From Hyphomicrobiales bacterium (GTDB lineage Bacteria > Pseudomonadota > Alphaproteobacteria > Rhodobacterales > Rhodobacteraceae), in the NCBI GenBank assembly GCA_003558415.1, contig PWLT01000303.1, forward strand, positions 1 to 6,164: 6,164 nt of DNA, written 5' to 3'. The stretch's first letter is position 1. Each line of letters begins with the position of its first letter. The notes under the pieces were generated by a model. That model was given only the letters and a program-made list of their open reading frames with translations. It did not search any database and was not told the origin of the DNA. The translations under genes and the position numbers were made by a program. This document shows positions 1-3,314 of this stretch, one piece after another.

Positions 1-2
1 AT

Positions 3-374
3 ACCGCGCGGGCGCTCAACAACTGGGTGCGCGATGCGCTGCGCCCGGCGCTGGCATCGGCGGCGACCGCGCCCGCGCAGTTGCGCGTTGCAGCCCATTA
101 TGTCTGCCGCACCCGCAACCACAGGCGCGGCGCGCCGGTGTCCGAACATGGCAAGGGCCGCGCGATCGACATCTCCGCGATCCACCTGACCAGCGGCGAG
201 GCGATCAGCGTGCTCGAGGGATGGCAAGACCCGCATCAGGGGCCGATCCTGCGCGCCGCACATCGCGCCGCCTGCGGCACCTTCACCACCACGCTCGGGC
301 CGGGTTCCGACGGCCATCACGAGGATCACTTCCACTACGACACCGCCCAGCGCCGCAACGCCTATTGCCGGTGA
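3..374 (+). CDS. Extensin-like C-terminal domain protein (5'-truncated by window edge)
   Basis: Only the last 123 residues are present. The reading frame is open from base 3, so the start lies upstream of the window; the GTG at 27 is simply an internal Val codon. The visible part matches the extensin-like C-terminal domain (PF06904 type) of proteobacterial secreted or envelope proteins. It has the upstream 'ALNNWVRDALRPA' helix, a 'YVCRTRN' segment, then SEHGKGRAIDIS (141-176) and HHEDHFHYD (315-341), ending in 'YCR'. The S-x-H-x-x-G-x-A-x-D plus D-H-F-H arrangement resembles the zinc-ligand layout of M15/VanY-type D-Ala-D-Ala peptidases. A metal-dependent cell-wall role is therefore plausible, but it is inferred, not shown. 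Three cysteines in the segment (in YVCR, AACGTF and YCR) could form a disulfide, which suits export. It converges with the DUF2125 gene with a 28-bp gap and no obvious terminator hairpin. Confidence 0.85.
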   Translation, partial: TARALNNWVRDALRPALASAATAPAQLRVAAHYVCRTRNHRRGAPVSEHGKGRAIDISAIHLTSGEAISVLEGWQDPHQGPILRAAHRAACGTFTTTLGPGSDGHHEDHFHYDTAQRRNAYCR

Positions 375-402
375 AGAGCTAGGGGGGCGGATCGGCTTCG
401 GG

Positions 403-1413
403 CTACCTGCCGGTAACGCGTGGCGCGGGGCCGAGGGGAAGGGGCCCCAGCCGCATCCGTCCTTCCGTGAAGCGCAGGGCCACGTCAAGCTGGCCCGCTG
501 TTTCGCCTTCCTCTTCCAGGAAGTCGAGGGCGCGCTCCCAGGTCTGGGCGATTTCGGGATTCACGAATTCCAGCGCCACAGCCGCGTCGAGCAGTCGCTG
601 CCAGTCGCGCGCGGAGAAGTCGATAACACCCTCGGGCCGCCCATCGGCGCCGATGACAAGCGCGCCCGAAGCCTCCAGCAGCGTGCTCCCCCACTGGATG
701 CGGGTCTCGCTCAGCGTCAGCGAGGTGAGGCGCGGTGGCGGATAGGCAGCAAACGCCTCGCGGTCGAGCGGGGCGTCCAACTCCAGCGCTGCCTCCAGCC
801 CGATCACCTCGATGACGTCCGGGGGCGGGCTACGAAAAGGCTCGGCCGCCAGCCAGTCCGCATCCGGCGCGAGTTCCTCCGCCGCGAGCGAGAGGTGATA
901 ATGCGCCTCGCCCCCATCGGCGCGGCGCAGCGACAGGCGCAGCCGGTCCAGCCGCGTCTGCGCGCCATCCTGCGTGGCGAAGACGAGTGCGTCACCCGAC
1001 ACCGCCGCGTCCTCAAACACCAGGCTCCGCAGGCCGCTCAGGTTGAGCGTCGCGCGCGGCGCCGGCGCGCCGGTCGAGAGCGACAGCCCGCCCTCGGGAT
1101 GATCGAAGCGCGCGCCCTCGGGCAATTCGGCCGCAAGGCGGGTGAGCCGGTATCCGGGCGCGCCCAGGGTGATCCGGGGGGCCGACCAGGCCGTCCCGGA
1201 CCCAAGATCGCGCAACTGCGGGTTTTCGATGGAGATCTCGAAGCGCAGGGGAAACCCCCGCACCGCGATGCCCTCATGCCCGGTGACAAGCCCGGCGGCG
1301 GGGCGGTCCTCGAGCCAGCCGGCGAGGCTGTGCTCGGCCAGCCACGCCCCGGCGAACCAGGAGCCGCTCCAGCCCGCCGCAGCAAGAAGCATGACAGCAA
1401 GCAGGATGCGCAT
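403..1413 (-). CDS. DUF2125 domain-containing envelope protein
   Basis: This 336-aa protein has a hydrophobic N-terminus (residues 2-24, 'RILLAVMLLAAAGWSGSWF') that looks like a signal peptide or signal anchor. The rest is probably periplasmic. The features that place it in the DUF2125 family (PF09898, mainly alphaproteobacterial) are 'GIAVRGFPLRFEI' at 48-60, 'ENPQLRDL' at 63-70, the following 'AWSAPRITL' at 75-83 and the long beta-rich body. Its length of about 330 aa is usual for the family. No catalytic motif is visible and the family has no established function that I know of. The ATG is supported by a GAAAGG ribosome-binding site six bases upstream (1420-1425 on this strand). It contains no cysteine or lysine. 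It is transcribed away from the ChaC gene and towards the extensin-like gene. Family assignment is fairly sure; function is unknown. Confidence 0.82.
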   Translation of the reverse strand: MRILLAVMLLAAAGWSGSWFAGAWLAEHSLAGWLEDRPAAGLVTGHEGIAVRGFPLRFEISIENPQLRDLGSGTAWSAPRITLGAPGYRLTRLAAELPEGARFDHPEGGLSLSTGAPAPRATLNLSGLRSLVFEDAAVSGDALVFATQDGAQTRLDRLRLSLRRADGGEAHYHLSLAAEELAPDADWLAAEPFRSPPPDVIEVIGLEAALELDAPLDREAFAAYPPPRLTSLTLSETRIQWGSTLLEASGALVIGADGRPEGVIDFSARDWQRLLDAAVALEFVNPEIAQTWERALDFLEEEGETAGQLDVALRFTEGRMRLGPLPLGPAPRVTGR

Positions 1414-1419
1414 CAGGGG

Positions 1420-1425
1420 CCTTTC
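1420..1425 (-). promoter_or_regulatory. Ribosome-binding site of DUF2125 gene
   Basis: On the minus strand this reads GAAAGG, six bases before the ATG at 1413-1411. It supports that start over in-frame alternatives further inside the gene. Confidence 0.6.
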
Positions 1426-1462
1426 GAAACTGTTCCGAATGCTGTTTACATGCCCGCGAACT

Positions 1463-1467
1463 GGAGG
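1463..1467 (+). promoter_or_regulatory. Ribosome-binding site that fixes the ChaC start
   Basis: GGAGG lies nine bases before the ATG at 1477. The frame stays open for almost 600 bases upstream, so this site decides the start. It rules out the in-frame ATG at 1450 and the still longer open frame that runs antisense through the DUF2125 gene. Confidence 0.7.
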
Positions 1468-1476
1468 GCCAGTCTG

Positions 1477-2016
1477 ATGAGTTCACATCCGCTATGGGTC
1501 TTCGGCTATGGGTCGCTGATCTGGAACCCCGGCTTCGATCATGCCGAGCGCCGGCTCGCGCGGCTTGACGGGTTCCGGCGCTCGTTCTGCATGCGCTCGA
1601 TCCACCACCGCGGCACGCCCGAGGCGCCGGGGCTGGTGCTCGCGCTCGACGCCGCCCCAGCGGCCGCCTGCGACGGCGTGGCCTTTGCTGTGCCGCCCGA
1701 GTGGCGCGAGGAGACGCTGGACTACCTGCGCGCGCGCGAGCTGATTTCGGCGGCCTATCTCGAAACGCTCCAGCCGGTCACCATCGAGGGCGGCCGAGAG
1801 GTTGAGGCGGTGACCTACGTCATCGACGCCGAACACACGCAATATTGCGGCAATCTGCCGCTGGAGGAGCAGGCCGCGATCATCGCCCGCGCGCATGGCG
1901 GGCGCGGCCCGAACACGGAGTATCTGTGGAACACCGCGTCGCACCTTGCCGAACTGGGCATCGAGGACCCCGATCTGTCCTGGCTGGCCGAGCGGGTGCG
2001 CGCTCTCACCGGATAA
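1477..2016 (+). CDS. chaC: ChaC-family gamma-glutamylcyclotransferase
   Basis: This 179-aa protein belongs to the ChaC family (PF04752), cytosolic enzymes that cut the gamma-glutamyl bond of glutathione to give 5-oxoproline and Cys-Gly. The substrate-binding loop is clear as VFGYGSLIWNPGF (8-20). The catalytic glutamate is most likely E88 in 'YLRARE' (83-88), which aligns with 'YLDFREKGGY' of human CHAC2. 'HHRGTP' (43-48) and the C-terminal 'GRGPNTEYL' (142-150) are further family signatures. Length matches the bacterial and CHAC2-type short form. The start was chosen from the GGAGG at 1463-1467 and because the protein then begins just before the conserved first strand, as in homologues. There is no signal peptide. 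It is divergent from the DUF2125 gene. The next gene on the same strand has its own promoter, so the two need not be co-transcribed. Activity on glutathione is inferred from the family. Confidence 0.9.
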   Translation: MSSHPLWVFGYGSLIWNPGFDHAERRLARLDGFRRSFCMRSIHHRGTPEAPGLVLALDAAPAAACDGVAFAVPPEWREETLDYLRARELISAAYLETLQPVTIEGGREVEAVTYVIDAEHTQYCGNLPLEEQAAIIARAHGGRGPNTEYLWNTASHLAELGIEDPDLSWLAERVRALTG

Positions 2017-2049
2017 CAGACAGCTTATTGAACGCCACCCGATTGCGTG

Positions 2050-2078
2050 TTGGCACCGAAAGCCCGCGCGCGTATCTT
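2050..2078 (+). promoter_or_regulatory. Predicted sigma-70-type promoter of the ExbB-like/OmpA-like operon
   Basis: TTGGCA (2050-2055, five of six to the -35 consensus), an exact 17-bp spacer, then TATCTT (2073-2078, four of six to the -10 consensus). It sits in the 95-bp gap after the ChaC stop. Initiation would fall near 2085, giving a leader of about 27 nt. That leader is A-rich and contains AAAAGCG followed directly by AAAAAGCG (2084-2098). No terminator for the ChaC gene is visible in the gap, so read-through is also possible. Confidence 0.55.
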
Positions 2079-2100
2079 TCTGCAAAAGCGAAAAAGCGTT

Positions 2101-2104
2101 AGGA
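2101..2104 (+). promoter_or_regulatory. Ribosome-binding site of ExbB-like gene
   Basis: AGGA seven bases before the ATG at 2112. It fits the chosen start, and the protein begins a short cytoplasmic segment ahead of the first transmembrane helix. Confidence 0.55.
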
Positions 2105-2111
2105 CGGGTCC

Positions 2112-3311
2112 ATGAGACGACCCATCATATACGAGGCCGAGCCGCAGTTCTCCCACCCGGTGCGCCAGATCACGATGATGCTGATCGTGCTGGTGCTGGT
2201 GGGTATTGGCGCCTATCTGGCATTTCCGCGCGTCTCTGGCGTGTTTCTCGCCAATGTCTGGCTCAACGGTTTCATCGGTCTGGTCTTCATCATCGGGGTG
2301 GTGGCCTGTTTCTGGCAAGTGATCCAGCTGTCATCCTCGGTCAACTGGATCGAGGGCTTTGCCGCCGAGACGCCTGGCCATGACATCACCATCGCGCCGC
2401 GGCTGCTGGCGCCGCTGGCTTCGCTGCTGCGCTCTCGCGGCGCGCGCAACCAGATATCGGCCAGTTCCGCACGTTCGATCCTCGATTCGGTCGCCACCCG
2501 CATCGACGAGGAGCGCGATATCACGCGCTATATCATCAATCTGCTGATCTTCCTCGGGCTGCTGGGCACATTCTACGGGCTGGCGATCACCGTCCCGGCG
2601 GTCGTGGAAACCATCCGCTCGCTCGCGCCCGAGGAGGGCGAGGGCTCCATCGCGGTCTTCGACCGGCTGATGTCGGGGCTCGAGGCGCAGCTGGGCGGGA
2701 TGGGCACGGCGTTTTCCTCATCGCTGCTGGGGCTTGCGGGCTCACTGGTGGTGGGGCTGCTGGAGCTGTTCGCCGGGCATGGGCAGAACCGCTTCTACCG
2801 CCAGCTCGAGGAATGGCTCTCCACGATCACCCGGCTGGGGCTGGTCGCCGGCGACGGCGAGGGTGGAACCGACCAGAACGCGCTGGTGGGCGTGCTGGAG
2901 CAGATGTCCGAGCAGATGGAGGCGATGCAGGCGGTCCAGACCCGCGCGGAGCACAACAATCATCAGCTCGACGAGCGGCTGCTCAGTCTTGCCCGCTCGG
3001 TCGAACGGCTGGCCGAGCGGGTCGATGAGGAAGGTTCCACCGCCGAGGCGCTGGGCCGCATCGCCTCGGGTCAGGAACGCATCATTGCCGCGCTTGAGGC
3101 GTCGGGCGGTGGCGAGGCCGATCAGACGGATGCCGAGGCGCGCATGCGGCTGCGCTCGATCGACGCGCAGCTTCTGCGCATTCTTGAGGAGATGGCCGCC
3201 GGGCGCGAGGAAAGCGTCACCGATCTGCGCAGTGATATCGCGCATCTGACCAATGCGATCCGCCAGCTCTCGCGCAGCGGGATGAACGCGCCGCCCGGCA
3301 GGGGAGGCTGA
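2112..3311 (+). CDS. MotA/TolQ/ExbB-family ion-channel subunit with cytoplasmic coiled-coil tail
   Basis: This 399-aa inner-membrane protein has four predicted transmembrane helices, at about 19-38, 48-72, 141-161 and 199-220. A ~68-residue loop lies between helices 2 and 3; with both termini inside, this loop is cytoplasmic, the MotA-like layout. The family signature is in helices 3 and 4: 'FLGLLGTFYGLAIT' (147-160) and 'GGMGTAFSSSLLGLAGSL' (195-212). T153 and T199 sit where ExbB has its two channel threonines. After helix 4 there is a ~180-residue tail. Parts of it look like coiled coil (about 256-330 and 341-388), broken by a Gly-rich stretch near 332-335. The tail is longer than in ExbB or TolQ and shorter than the tail of ZorA from Zorya. 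Family members form pentamers that pass protons or sodium ions around a dimer of the partner subunit. The partner here is surely the next gene, three bases downstream with its ribosome-binding site inside this gene. It contains no lysine. Confidence 0.88.
   Translation: MRRPIIYEAEPQFSHPVRQITMMLIVLVLVGIGAYLAFPRVSGVFLANVWLNGFIGLVFIIGVVACFWQVIQLSSSVNWIEGFAAETPGHDITIAPRLLAPLASLLRSRGARNQISASSARSILDSVATRIDEERDITRYIINLLIFLGLLGTFYGLAITVPAVVETIRSLAPEEGEGSIAVFDRLMSGLEAQLGGMGTAFSSSLLGLAGSLVVGLLELFAGHGQNRFYRQLEEWLSTITRLGLVAGDGEGGTDQNALVGVLEQMSEQMEAMQAVQTRAEHNNHQLDERLLSLARSVERLAERVDEEGSTAEALGRIASGQERIIAALEASGGGEADQTDAEARMRLRSIDAQLLRILEEMAAGREESVTDLRSDIAHLTNAIRQLSRSGMNAPPGRGG
3301..3307 (+). promoter_or_regulatory. 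Ribosome-binding site of the 948-aa gene, inside the preceding gene
   Basis: GGGGAGG lies seven bases before ATG 3315 and overlaps the last codons of the ExbB-like gene (stop at 3309-3311). This strong site and the 3-base gap between genes indicate translational coupling and co-expression of channel and stator-type subunits. Confidence 0.7.
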
Positions 3312-3314
3312 GCC

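Larger units (their letters stand above)
1414..1476. promoter_or_regulatory. Shared divergent upstream region of DUF2125 and ChaC genes
   Basis: These 63 bp separate two divergent start codons, so promoters for both genes must lie here or overlap the coding ends. The segment is less GC-rich than its surroundings (around 1421-1451). I see only weak promoter matches: on the + strand TTTCGA (1422-1427), 17 bp, TTTACA (1445-1450). CTGTT occurs twice 12 bp apart (1430-1434 and 1442-1446), and AAAC (1427-1430) faces GTTT (1444-1447) around a 13-bp gap. None of these is strong enough to name an operator. Confidence 0.4.

Noticed and set aside
366..414. TGCCGGT repeated at 366-372 and 408-414 around the convergent junction
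   Set aside because: It is a 7-bp direct repeat, not inverted, inside the ends of two coding genes. This is expected by chance in GC-rich DNA and shows no sign of an attachment site.
427..448. GGGGCC ... GGCCCC hairpin as a terminator between the convergent genes
   Set aside because: The stem lies inside the last codons of the DUF2125 gene, has no T-run on either side, and such stems are common by chance at this GC content.
895..1476. Upstream extension of the ChaC frame to give a 373-aa protein
   Set aside because: The extension is antisense to the DUF2125 gene and resembles no family. A good GGAGG site nine bases before ATG 1477 and the fit to ChaC length favour the short form. The in-frame ATG at 1450 has no comparable site.
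2028..2056. Alternative promoter starting with TTGAAC (2028-2033)
   Set aside because: At 17 bp spacing the -10 would be TGGCAC, a poor match. The pair at 2050-2078 is much better.
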